The notes under the pieces: generated by a model
Database searches by the model: none
What the model was told of the DNA's origin: nothing
What the model saw: only the letters and a program-made list of their open reading frames with translations
Position numbers and translations under genes: made by a program
Shown here: positions 1-7,219 of the stretch, piece after piece
How the letters are laid out: every line of letters begins with the position of its first letter
Position numbering within the stretch: the first letter of the stretch is position 1
DNA from: a virus
Reading direction: 5' to 3' (one strand)
Length of the DNA: 64,000 nt
Virus record (IMG/VR): IMGVR_UViG_3300020156_000023
Location: 1 to 64,000 of that record

Positions 1-1
1 T

Positions 2-478
2 AAAGAAGCTTACAAAAAAGAGGTAGAATTACTATCTGGTACTTTAACTGATATAGTTAAAGCTTTTGTACCTGAAGAACAAATCAAACAAGCTCTTGCA
101 ACTCCTATTAACTCTTTCAAAGATTATACACAAATCTTAGAAAGACTTGTTAAATCTGTTCCTAATTGGAATAAGGTTCCAGTTGATGTATTCTTAGAAT
201 ATCAATGGTCTCCATCAGGAGATAATGATAGGACTTTCTTAACACTTCCTAAGAATGTTAAGCATGGTCAATTCATTTCTAAGAGCTATGGTCCTGGATT
301 CAGGGAAGAAAGAACTTCAAGCTCACTTAAATACGTGAATGAGCAAGGAGAAGAACATCCATTCAAGAGAAATGAATGGTATTTAGGCTCAGACTTTGCA
401 AAGCAAACAGGTGTTGGTACTACTGAGACTAACAGCTCAGAAGGTGGAGCTATGCAATCATCTGGAGCTGCATGGTAA
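2..478 (+). CDS. C-terminal part of an unassigned phage protein (partial)
   Basis: An open frame runs from the window edge to TAA at 476-478, giving 158 residues; its start lies outside. The visible part has a charged helical stretch, then a beta-rich segment with Trp and Tyr residues, and a Gly/Ser-rich end finishing GAAW. It sits seven bases upstream of the primase-like gene. That position, and a folded domain followed by a flexible tail, would fit a single-stranded DNA-binding or other replication protein, but the tail is not the acidic DEEF-type tip of bacterial SSB. I do not recognise the family with confidence, and the function stays open. Confidence 0.6.
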   Translation, partial: KEAYKKEVELLSGTLTDIVKAFVPEEQIKQALATPINSFKDYTQILERLVKSVPNWNKVPVDVFLEYQWSPSGDNDRTFLTLPKNVKHGQFISKSYGPGFREERTSSSLKYVNEQGEEHPFKRNEWYLGSDFAKQTGVGTTETNSSEGGAMQSSGAAW

Positions 479-484
479 TAAACC

Positions 485-1534
485 ATGTATGGTTACTATA
501 AATATGCACCCTCTGTAACTCAAGAAGAAATTCTTAGTAAGGTAAGTCAGGAAGACATATTCAAAATAGTGATTAAAGAAGATATTATCCTTGATAAAGG
601 TGCTCTATACAGGGCACCTTACAGGGATGATAAACATCCAGATTGTTATTTTGAAAGGTATAATGGAGTCTTGTATTTCAAAGATTATGCAGATTTTGAA
701 GGTAAAGCTTCAAAGGATTGTTTTAATATGCTCGAAAGGTGTTTCAATATCAACTACTATGAGGCATTGAAGTATGTCAATGACTACTTCAATCTTGAGT
801 TAGGTGATAGTTCAAAAGAAGAGATTGGAAATACAGTAGAAGAAAGTAATATACAATACAATAGGAAAAAAATAACTATCACCTTTGCCCCAAGACCATT
901 TTCCAACAAAGATAAAAACTTTTGGGCACAATATGAAATTTCTCGTGATAATCTTGTAGAAGATAAAGTTATTCCTATTACTATGTATAAAAGCATGAGT
1001 AGGAAAGGTACACCTTTCTTAGTTAAACCTTTTGATATAGTTTATGCCTATACAGATTTTCCTGATAACAAAGTAAAAATATACAGACCACATTCTCCTA
1101 CAAAGGAGGGCAAATGGTTTACTAATTGTAACCAAAATGATATAGGTTGTATAAATGCTTTATCTAAATCAGGGGATTTGCTAATTATAACCAAGAGCTA
1201 TAAGGATTGTAGAGTTCTTAGAAACCAAGGATTAAATTCAGTATGGATACAAAGTGAAGGTGTTATACCTTCAGTGAAAATAATTAAAGACTTATGTGAA
1301 AGGTTCACAAATATTGTAGTGTGGTTTGATAATGACCAAACAGGATTAGCAAGAGCAAAAGCTCTGAAAGACTACATCAATGGAATAGTTCCAAATAAAG
1401 CCAACACAGTATTTCTTCCACCTAAACTCTTTAAAGAAGAGAACATAAAAGACCCATCTGATTACATAGCATCTAAAGGAAGAAAGGCTCTGAGAGACTT
1501 CTTAGTTCAAAAACAATTATTACATGAATCCTAA
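485..1534 (+). CDS. DnaG-family primase-like protein with TOPRIM domain
   Basis: A 349-residue protein. The N-terminal ~100 residues follow the pattern of DnaG/phage primase zinc-binding domains (APYRDDKHPD, then FKDYA), but the usual Cys/His zinc ligands are not obvious. A TOPRIM domain occupies about residues 225-330. Its acidic motif is clear (WFDNDQTG, Asp282 and Asp284), followed by KDPSDYI. The first TOPRIM motif, normally V-E-G-x-x-D with a catalytic Glu, reads TKSYKD (Lys237, Ser238). Primase is the expected role because crAss-like phages carry a DnaG-family primase. The Glu-to-Lys change raises the question of whether it is active or structural. Its last 11 bases overlap the uracil-DNA glycosylase gene. 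Confidence 0.75.
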   Translation: MYGYYKYAPSVTQEEILSKVSQEDIFKIVIKEDIILDKGALYRAPYRDDKHPDCYFERYNGVLYFKDYADFEGKASKDCFNMLERCFNINYYEALKYVNDYFNLELGDSSKEEIGNTVEESNIQYNRKKITITFAPRPFSNKDKNFWAQYEISRDNLVEDKVIPITMYKSMSRKGTPFLVKPFDIVYAYTDFPDNKVKIYRPHSPTKEGKWFTNCNQNDIGCINALSKSGDLLIITKSYKDCRVLRNQGLNSVWIQSEGVIPSVKIIKDLCERFTNIVVWFDNDQTGLARAKALKDYINGIVPNKANTVFLPPKLFKEENIKDPSDYIASKGRKALRDFLVQKQLLHES

Positions 1535-2165
1535 AGACAAAATTCATCCATCCTGGCAACCTCTAATAGATAATATTCTTGAAAAGGATGAAAACCTAAA
1601 AGTATTAAACCAACAGATACTCCCTAATATAAAATATTATCCTAAAGGAGAATATATATTTAATGTATTTCAAATGCCTGTAGAGGATATTAAAGTTGTC
1701 ATATTAGGTCAGGACCCATATCCAAGAGAGGGTCAAGCAATAGGTTATGCATTTGCAGTATCAAAAGAAACAAGTAAACCCGCATCACTCAGAATAATTG
1801 AAAGAGAAATTGGTCATGAAATAGACAAGACCTTATTTACATGGAGAGAACAAGGTGTGTTTCTGTTGAATACAGCATTAACTGTACAAGCTGGAAAAGC
1901 TGGTAGTCATTTAGGCTATTGGGACAATTTTATAAGACATGTGATTAATTACATTTCTAATGTAAATCCATGTATATGGTTGTTATGGGGAGTAAAGGCT
2001 CAAATATATTACAATATCTGTAATAGAGATGGTAATAGAGTAATAACAGCTCCACACCCTGCAGCAGAGACTTATAGTCCTGGAGCAGGTTTTATAGGAA
2101 GTAAATGCTTCCAAAAAGTAAATCAAATCCTTGAGAGTCAAGGTAAAAAGAAAATTAATTTTTAA
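1524..2165 (+). CDS. ung: Uracil-DNA glycosylase, family 1 (UNG-like)
   Basis: A 213-residue enzyme that would remove uracil from DNA by cutting the N-glycosidic bond. The water-activating motif is GQDPYP at residues 62-67. Most family 1 enzymes have GQDPYH; Pro in the last position also occurs in poxvirus enzymes. The Asn pocket motif is LLNT, and the minor-groove loop is HPAAET with the key His178, in place of HPSPLS. Length fits the family. The start ATG lies inside the end of the primase-like gene, so the two are probably translated together. With the dUTPase at 12,694 it suggests the phage keeps uracil out of its DNA. UDG is a recurrent crAss-like phage gene. Confidence 0.93.
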   Translation: MNPKDKIHPSWQPLIDNILEKDENLKVLNQQILPNIKYYPKGEYIFNVFQMPVEDIKVVILGQDPYPREGQAIGYAFAVSKETSKPASLRIIEREIGHEIDKTLFTWREQGVFLLNTALTVQAGKAGSHLGYWDNFIRHVINYISNVNPCIWLLWGVKAQIYYNICNRDGNRVITAPHPAAETYSPGAGFIGSKCFQKVNQILESQGKKKINF

Positions 2166-2177
2166 AAACTATTTATT

Positions 2178-2501
2178 ATGGCTAATACAACAGAAGACAC
2201 AGCACAAGCTAACACTACAGCAGCTACTTATTTACAACTTATCTCTAAAGATGAGAAACAAGTAAAAGTTGAAGGTCTAACCATTAAAGCTCAAGAGGCT
2301 TCATTAGAAGTTTCAAGAGAGATTATGAATCTTAAGTCATCTATAGCTAAGAAAACTACTGAACTTGAGGCATCTAAGAGACAAATCCCTTATGATGTTA
2401 GGAGTGAGTACAAACTTACTAATGAGCTTCAAGAACTTAACAATAGGTTAGAGTTTGCTCAAGCTATCAAGTCTGAAAGATTTTCAGATGCTAATATATA
2501 A
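2178..2501 (+). CDS. Small coiled-coil protein, unknown function
   Basis: A 107-residue protein with a Thr/Ala-rich disordered N-terminus (about 20 residues) and then nearly continuous charged helix (about 25-100) with heptad-like hydrophobic spacing. It has no cysteine and no membrane segment. It lies 12 bases after uracil-DNA glycosylase and directly before the ubiquitin-like gene, so it could be a partner or target of that pathway. This is inferred from position only. I do not recognise the family. Confidence 0.7.
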   Translation: MANTTEDTAQANTTAATYLQLISKDEKQVKVEGLTIKAQEASLEVSREIMNLKSSIAKKTTELEASKRQIPYDVRSEYKLTNELQELNNRLEFAQAIKSERFSDANI

Positions 2502-2556
2502 TTAGCAATAGTTAAGGGAAGAAACTATACAATATAAAAATTTAAATTTAAATAAA

Positions 2557-2976
2557 ATGAGAAAAGTTAAAATTTATTCAACAGTAGGTACTTCAGGTAC
2601 AATTGATACTAATGTAAGGACTTTAGGAGAGCTTAAACCTTTACTAAGACAACAAGGTATCAATTATGATGGTATGAAGATGTTAGTTGGAGAAACAAGG
2701 AATGAGTTAGGAGTTGATGAGGCAGTTCTGCCTGAAGGAGATTTCAAACTTTATCTAATGCCAGAGAAAACTAAATCTGGAATAGATACTGATGGGATAT
2801 TAGATGCATTGGATGAAGCTTCTGAAGCTATTGAGACTGCAAGAGCAGCAGTTATCAGAAGTATAAATGATAGACCAGCAACTAAGTCTATGTCCTATGA
2901 AGACCAGGAAGCTATGGAAGACCTTAGAAGGCTTGCAGGTGGTGGTTCTTCTTCAAGAAGTAATTCTTGGGATTAA
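2557..2976 (+). CDS. Ubiquitin-like beta-grasp protein with C-terminal GGG and tail
   Basis: A 139-residue protein. Residues 1-70 show the beta-grasp order: strand (VKIYST), loop, strand (TIDTNV), helix (LGELKPLLRQQG), then two strands ending FKLYLMPE. The middle (about 75-126) is a charged helical region. The end reads LRRLAGGG (Gly128-130), followed by nine residues, SSSRSNSWD. Ubiquitin ends in a similar Leu/Arg-rich stretch plus Gly-Gly, and its precursors carry a tail that a peptidase removes. The next three genes encode E2-like, JAMM peptidase and E1-like proteins, so this is the natural conjugated modifier. It resembles ThiS/PRTRC-C-type beta-grasp proteins in size of fold but lacks clear PRTRC-C signature residues. 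Fold assignment is by eye. Confidence 0.6.
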   Translation: MRKVKIYSTVGTSGTIDTNVRTLGELKPLLRQQGINYDGMKMLVGETRNELGVDEAVLPEGDFKLYLMPEKTKSGIDTDGILDALDEASEAIETARAAVIRSINDRPATKSMSYEDQEAMEDLRRLAGGGSSSRSNSWD

Positions 2977-2984
2977 TATTAATT

Positions 2985-3014
2985 AACGGGGCTAATAAAG
3001 CCCCGTTTTTCTTT
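2985..3014 (+). terminator. Rho-independent terminator after the ubiquitin-like gene
   Basis: The nine-base arms AACGGGGCT (2985-2993) and AGCCCCGTT (2999-3007) enclose a five-base loop and run into a T-rich tract (TTTTTCTTTT). The hairpin is GC-rich in an AT-rich genome. It lies between the ubiquitin-like gene and the E2-like gene, so it should lower downstream expression relative to the modifier. Confidence 0.85.
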
Positions 3015-3028
3015 TAATTTACTAAAAT

Positions 3029-4168
3029 ATGGATACAAGAGAATTACAATTATCTGGTAAAGCAAGGGATTATGCGTGGATGTTAGAGCAGTTTAACCAA
3101 GGTAAGTTAACAATAGGAGGAGTTCCTCTTAATAAAGTACATTTTGATAAATTAAGAGTATTTATTAAAGTTGCTAATGAAATTTATGAGAATGCTTGGG
3201 ATTTAGAAGTACTGCTTTATGGTAATAATATAGAAATCAAAGGTTTAGTTATTCATTTTCCTGAGATTACCATAAGAAATAGAAGTAATAGGAGACATAC
3301 TATAAAAGATTTGTTTGTAAAGTTACCTTTTTCTATTAATGGAGATACACTAAAAGTAAACTCACCTCAAGGTGGTAGAACCACTTGGACTCATGCAGAA
3401 TGGAGTTCAGATTATTCACATAGTCACTTATCTGGTATTAACAAAAGTTCAGGAGCACTCCCGCTTTATTCAGGCTTCTGTACAGGTTCAGGACATATTA
3501 ATGATTATATAGCTGATATTTGTAGTGGAGAATTTTCAGAAGAGCTTGTTACAAGCTTATTAGTACAAATAATGGGTCTTGCCTCTTATGAATCAATAGA
3601 GGGAACTCCTTATAGAACTATGTCAAGTATTTATGATAGAAGTGTTTCAAATGGTTCATTTTATATGGCACGAGATGCATATAAAACACTATATGATTTG
3701 CTTATGAACCATTATAAACATTATACAAAAGAATTACCTCCTATAGAATTTGGTGTAGAAACAGGTAAGTATTTTGTCAAAGATAATGATAAGTTTGATG
3801 AGTTTTTAAACTCTGTACCACTTACCCATGAGCAGAAACAAAGATATTTAGCTTTTATAGATAATACAGGAACTGCGTGGAGATATGGAGCCTCTCCTAC
3901 TGGAACTACAGTAGATACAAGCTTATATACTCCATATATTTTTAGAAGTCAGGAATATAGTGCTAACATAATATATCAAAGAAGAGAAGAAACAGAGGTT
4001 GAGTATAAAGTACACCCTCAAATTAGAAATCAAATAAAAAAGGAGATTGAATATGAAATCAACAGGAAAACAATTAGAAAGAGTACAATTGACAGATACA
4101 CAAATAAAGCTAGTGATGCCAGAAAGAGTGCTAAACCAAGTAAAGTACCTGTGCAGGCAAATAGCTAA
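3029..4168 (+). CDS. E2-like (ubiquitin-conjugating-fold) protein, candidate
   Basis: A 379-residue protein. After an N-terminal helical part (about 1-60) there is a strand-rich core, VIHFPEITIRN (about 74-84) and IKDLFVKLPF (about 92-101). It is followed by YSHSHLSG (His131, His133), then SGFCTGSG with Cys151, then helices. A beta meander, a His-containing flap and a single Cys before a helix is the layout of E2 and prokaryotic E2-like proteins, including the PRTRC-B type. The C-terminus (about 330-379) is basic and low complexity, and overlaps the JAMM peptidase gene by 116 bases. Position between a ubiquitin-like gene and JAMM/E1 genes strongly favours an E2 role. The assignment is inference from pattern and context. 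Confidence 0.5.
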   Translation: MDTRELQLSGKARDYAWMLEQFNQGKLTIGGVPLNKVHFDKLRVFIKVANEIYENAWDLEVLLYGNNIEIKGLVIHFPEITIRNRSNRRHTIKDLFVKLPFSINGDTLKVNSPQGGRTTWTHAEWSSDYSHSHLSGINKSSGALPLYSGFCTGSGHINDYIADICSGEFSEELVTSLLVQIMGLASYESIEGTPYRTMSSIYDRSVSNGSFYMARDAYKTLYDLLMNHYKHYTKELPPIEFGVETGKYFVKDNDKFDEFLNSVPLTHEQKQRYLAFIDNTGTAWRYGASPTGTTVDTSLYTPYIFRSQEYSANIIYQRREETEVEYKVHPQIRNQIKKEIEYEINRKTIRKSTIDRYTNKASDARKSAKPSKVPVQANS

Positions 4169-5384
4169 GGTAGAGTGGTCAGGAGTACTTTTCTATTCTG
4201 TAGAAGGTTCTATTAAAGAACCAGGTAAGATGGTACTTACCATAGAAGATATATTACCAATGCATAAAGGTACAAGTGCTTATACTGAATATACTTTTGA
4301 TGAGAGGGTAGTAGACTATATGATGGATAATGAAGTAATGGAAAAAGGTTGGAAAATGGGTCATGTGCATTCCCATAACACTATGGGTGTATTCTTCTCA
4401 GGTACTGATTGGAGTGAATTAGAGGATAATGCTCCTAACCATAATTTCTATCTGTCATTGATAGTAAATAACTTTATGGACTTCTGTGCTAAAGTGTGCT
4501 TTATAGTAGATTGTGATGAGAGTAAGGAATTTAGTTTCTCAGGTAAAGATGAGAATGGCCAAAGATATGTTTATACAACTGAATCCTATGGGGTTCCAGA
4601 TAAAAAGTTAGTTGTTTATGATTGTGCTATAGAATCCCCTAAGAATGAAATAGTAGTTGATGATAGTTTTGCTTCTAAAGTGGACCACATCATAGCAGAA
4701 GCTGAAAGAGTAACTGCCAGAACTACATTAACAACTGGAACTACAAGCCTTAAGAACTTTTTAGATAAAGAGAAAGGAGAGAATAGTAGTGTGGGAAAGT
4801 CTGGTACGCACCAGAGGAATGGAACGAATACTGGTGGTAAGAAAGGTAAAGGATGGTCAAGATGGCAAGACCAAATGGATGCATGGTCTGATAAATCTTG
4901 GCATCAAAAGATTGATGATGAACCTAAAGAAGAGATTAAAGCCTCTAAGAATTTTAAAAATGGTGGTCCTAATAATGAAGATGTTCTTTTGATGCATGTA
5001 AGTGATAGAGCTTATATTGATGCTATTGAAGCATTTTCAATGTATGTAGTAAATGGTGGTAATTCTACTGAAGAGTATGGAGACATAGATGATATTACAG
5101 AAATGTATATGCAACATAAAGTATCTGGAAAAGCTTTAGCATCCCATATATTAGAAAACTATTCTGATATGTATGATGCATTCTTTGAAAAGCTTGAAGA
5201 TAGGGATGATGCTAAACTATTTATAGATATTACAAAAGACCTTATAGATAATTTAGAATCTGAATGTGAAGTAACATTGTTGCCACAACAAGTAGAATTA
5301 ATAAGACCTGTTATATTTGCTTTAGAAAATATGATAAGAACTTTTGAGGCAGCAGCTGAAGGAAAAAATAAAATGATAATATAA
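4053..5384 (+). CDS. JAB/JAMM-domain isopeptidase (deubiquitinase-like)
   Basis: A 443-residue protein. The JAMM zinc-peptidase signature is complete: Glu41 in EWSGVLFY, then HSH (His106, His108), seven residues, then SGTD (Ser116, Asp119). Such enzymes cut after a ubiquitin-like Gly-Gly end or remove the modifier from targets. The C-terminal ~230 residues hold a linker rich in Gly, Lys and Trp, then a helical acidic domain with no name I can give. I start at ATG 4053, not TTG 4047, because AAGGAG at 4040-4045 is well spaced from it and the JAMM domain begins after residue 15. The gene overlaps the E2-like gene and is followed two bases later by the E1-like gene. Confidence 0.88.
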   Translation: MKSTGKQLERVQLTDTQIKLVMPERVLNQVKYLCRQIAKVEWSGVLFYSVEGSIKEPGKMVLTIEDILPMHKGTSAYTEYTFDERVVDYMMDNEVMEKGWKMGHVHSHNTMGVFFSGTDWSELEDNAPNHNFYLSLIVNNFMDFCAKVCFIVDCDESKEFSFSGKDENGQRYVYTTESYGVPDKKLVVYDCAIESPKNEIVVDDSFASKVDHIIAEAERVTARTTLTTGTTSLKNFLDKEKGENSSVGKSGTHQRNGTNTGGKKGKGWSRWQDQMDAWSDKSWHQKIDDEPKEEIKASKNFKNGGPNNEDVLLMHVSDRAYIDAIEAFSMYVVNGGNSTEEYGDIDDITEMYMQHKVSGKALASHILENYSDMYDAFFEKLEDRDDAKLFIDITKDLIDNLESECEVTLLPQQVELIRPVIFALENMIRTFEAAAEGKNKMII

Positions 5385-5385
5385 T

Positions 5386-6090
5386 ATGACAGAATTACAT
5401 TCAAGTAGATTTAAAGATGCTCCATGGTTTCCTAAAGAGGAAACTTATGTAGTAATTGGAGGTTCAGGAGGAATAGGTTCGTGGTTAACTATATTACTTG
5501 CCAGAGCAGGATTCCTACCTATTATATATGATTTTGATACTATTGAAGAACATAATATAGGTGGGCAACTTTTTGGTAAGAAACATATAACTATGGCTAA
5601 AGTAGATGCTCTTAAAGAAATTGTAAAAGAGTTTACTGATACAGAAGTTACTGCAAATAATGAGAGATATACTTCAGAAAGTATGTCACATCACTATGTA
5701 TTCTCTGCTTTTGATAATATGAAAGCAAGGAGAGATATGTTTGATGCATGGAAAGCTTATGTAAAAGAATATCAGGAAGAGAACTTAGATAAAGAAAATT
5801 ATCAGGTTCCTGTATTCATAGATGGTAGGCTTACTATGGAACAATTAACTATCTTCTGTGTTACACCAGATAAGGTAGAGGAATATGAGAAACATTTATT
5901 TGATGATTCTGAGGTTGAGGATGCACCATGCACTCTTAAACAGACATCACATAGTGCAGCTATGATAGCTTCACATATGGTAGGTTTCTTTACAAACCAT
6001 ATGGCTAATAATGCTGTAGGGGAAGATGATAGAGCATTACCATTTAGGTGGGAATACTTTATACCAATTAATTATATAAATGAAGAATAA
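5386..6090 (+). CDS. E1/ThiF-family adenylating enzyme
   Basis: A 234-residue protein with a Rossmann-type ThiF/MoeB/E1 fold. The ATP-binding loop is GGSGGIGSW (about 25-33). Then come DFDTIEEHNIGGQLF (about 49-63), matching the Asp...Asn...Arg/Gln region of E1 enzymes, SAFDNMKARR (about 107-116), and IDGRLTMEQL. A cysteine in APCTLKQT (Cys182) sits where E1 enzymes carry the catalytic Cys. The enzyme would adenylate the C-terminus of the ubiquitin-like protein and pass it to a thiol. At 234 residues it is a minimal, single-domain version. The start is two bases after the JAMM gene, and the stop overlaps the next start (TAATG), so the cluster is co-translated. Confidence 0.85.
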   Translation: MTELHSSRFKDAPWFPKEETYVVIGGSGGIGSWLTILLARAGFLPIIYDFDTIEEHNIGGQLFGKKHITMAKVDALKEIVKEFTDTEVTANNERYTSESMSHHYVFSAFDNMKARRDMFDAWKAYVKEYQEENLDKENYQVPVFIDGRLTMEQLTIFCVTPDKVEEYEKHLFDDSEVEDAPCTLKQTSHSAAMIASHMVGFFTNHMANNAVGEDDRALPFRWEYFIPINYINEE

Positions 6091-6800
6091 TGATAATGAA
6101 TAGAATTAGTGATATAATTCATTTTAGAATGCCTTTTAATAGGGTAGGTAGTCATCCTGAAACAGGGAGAAGAACAATGTTACCTGGTTTCCCTGAAGAA
6201 GATTTTAGAACTGGATTAATAGGAACTTCCGACTGTAACACATTTATTCCAATCATTGCTTTAATGAATCATACTTTATTAGAGTTTGAAGATACAAAGG
6301 TAATAGAGTATTCTATGCCTATCTCAAGTCATGTATATAGTGCTACCAGACAATATAATACATTATTAGATGGTTTAGTGAGGGCTTCAAGACCAGTAAA
6401 GTTTGATTACAGGCTACAAGGTGTTTCACATACTTTATATGCTCATAGAGGTGTATTGTATAGTCAAGATGGCAAGATATTGATGTGTCTTGCTGTTGAT
6501 AGAGATTATGGTTTCACAATACCAATAAGTGAGTCAGAGCCTAATATAGAAATGGATACTACTAAATTTCTGTTGTTCATGACATCAGATTTTGATGCAC
6601 CTGAATATAAAAATGTTAAAAAAAAGCTTGAATCTTTATATGTAGAGAAATGTAAAGCTCATAACATTGATATAGTATATACTTCAAGGGTAGAACAATG
6701 GTTATTTAAAAATAACTTTAAGGTACCTGCATTCAAAAGTGTGATAGAAATGAATAAACATCTTAAAGAGGAAGTTCCTAAAAATCTTTTAATGGTTTAA
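6090..6800 (+). CDS. Unknown partner of the ubiquitin-like cluster
   Basis: A 236-residue protein of mixed alpha/beta character, with no transmembrane segment and no catalytic motif I recognise. It is translationally coupled to the E1-like gene (TAATG overlap at 6088-6092; ATG at 6096 is an alternative start). A region near DYRLQGVSHTLYAHRG is strand-rich, followed by MCLAVDRDYGF. It could be an adaptor, substrate receptor or second PRTRC-like component; position is the only support. Whether it travels with the other four genes in related phages would be informative. Confidence 0.7.
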   Translation: MIMNRISDIIHFRMPFNRVGSHPETGRRTMLPGFPEEDFRTGLIGTSDCNTFIPIIALMNHTLLEFEDTKVIEYSMPISSHVYSATRQYNTLLDGLVRASRPVKFDYRLQGVSHTLYAHRGVLYSQDGKILMCLAVDRDYGFTIPISESEPNIEMDTTKFLLFMTSDFDAPEYKNVKKKLESLYVEKCKAHNIDIVYTSRVEQWLFKNNFKVPAFKSVIEMNKHLKEEVPKNLLMV

Positions 6801-6805
6801 GGAAT

Positions 6806-7219
6806 ATGCAAGAAGAAGAAAAAAGAAAAAATTACGGTAAAACAAACAAGAGGAAAGGTAGTGATGCTGAAAGAGTTTATGCAAAACTATTTAGAGACTT
6901 AGGATTTACCCATTGTAAGACAGCAAGGCTTGGTTCCAAGTTACATGATGATGCAGGTATAGATTTAATATTCTTACCTTTCAATGTACAAATCAAAGCT
7001 GGAAAGCAAACTGGTCTTAATCCTGGTAGAGAATTAAGGAGTATGCAAGATAAGATGGCTATTTTATTTCCCCCAACCTCTAGTGAACATTCTTATCCTA
7101 AATTAGTAATACACAGGAGAGAAGTAGGTTCAGGTAAAAGAAGAGGAGAATTTGATGATTTAGTTACTATGACCTTTGAGGATTTTGTTAAACTTATAAA
7201 CAAGATTGAGAAATGGTAA
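6806..7219 (+). CDS. PD-(D/E)XK nuclease, Holliday-junction-resolvase-like
   Basis: A 137-residue protein with a compact restriction-endonuclease fold: Glu22 in the first helix (GSDAERVYAKLF), then a strand with GIDLIF (Asp53) and VQIKAG (Gln62, Lys64). The E...D...QxK spacing and the length fit archaeal Hjc-type and related phage resolvases. It would cut branched DNA during replication, recombination or packaging. It overlaps the next nuclease gene by seven bases, pointing to a shared DNA-processing role. Confidence 0.65.
   Translation: MQEEEKRKNYGKTNKRKGSDAERVYAKLFRDLGFTHCKTARLGSKLHDDAGIDLIFLPFNVQIKAGKQTGLNPGRELRSMQDKMAILFPPTSSEHSYPKLVIHRREVGSGKRRGEFDDLVTMTFEDFVKLINKIEKW

Noticed and set aside
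4047-4053. TTG start for the JAMM peptidase gene
   Set aside because: ATG 4053 is preceded by AAGGAG at proper spacing and removes only two residues.
2557-6800. A canonical PRTRC cassette
   Set aside because: Shares JAMM, ThiF and beta-grasp parts, but no ParB-related gene is present and the beta-grasp protein lacks the PRTRC-C signature as I know it.
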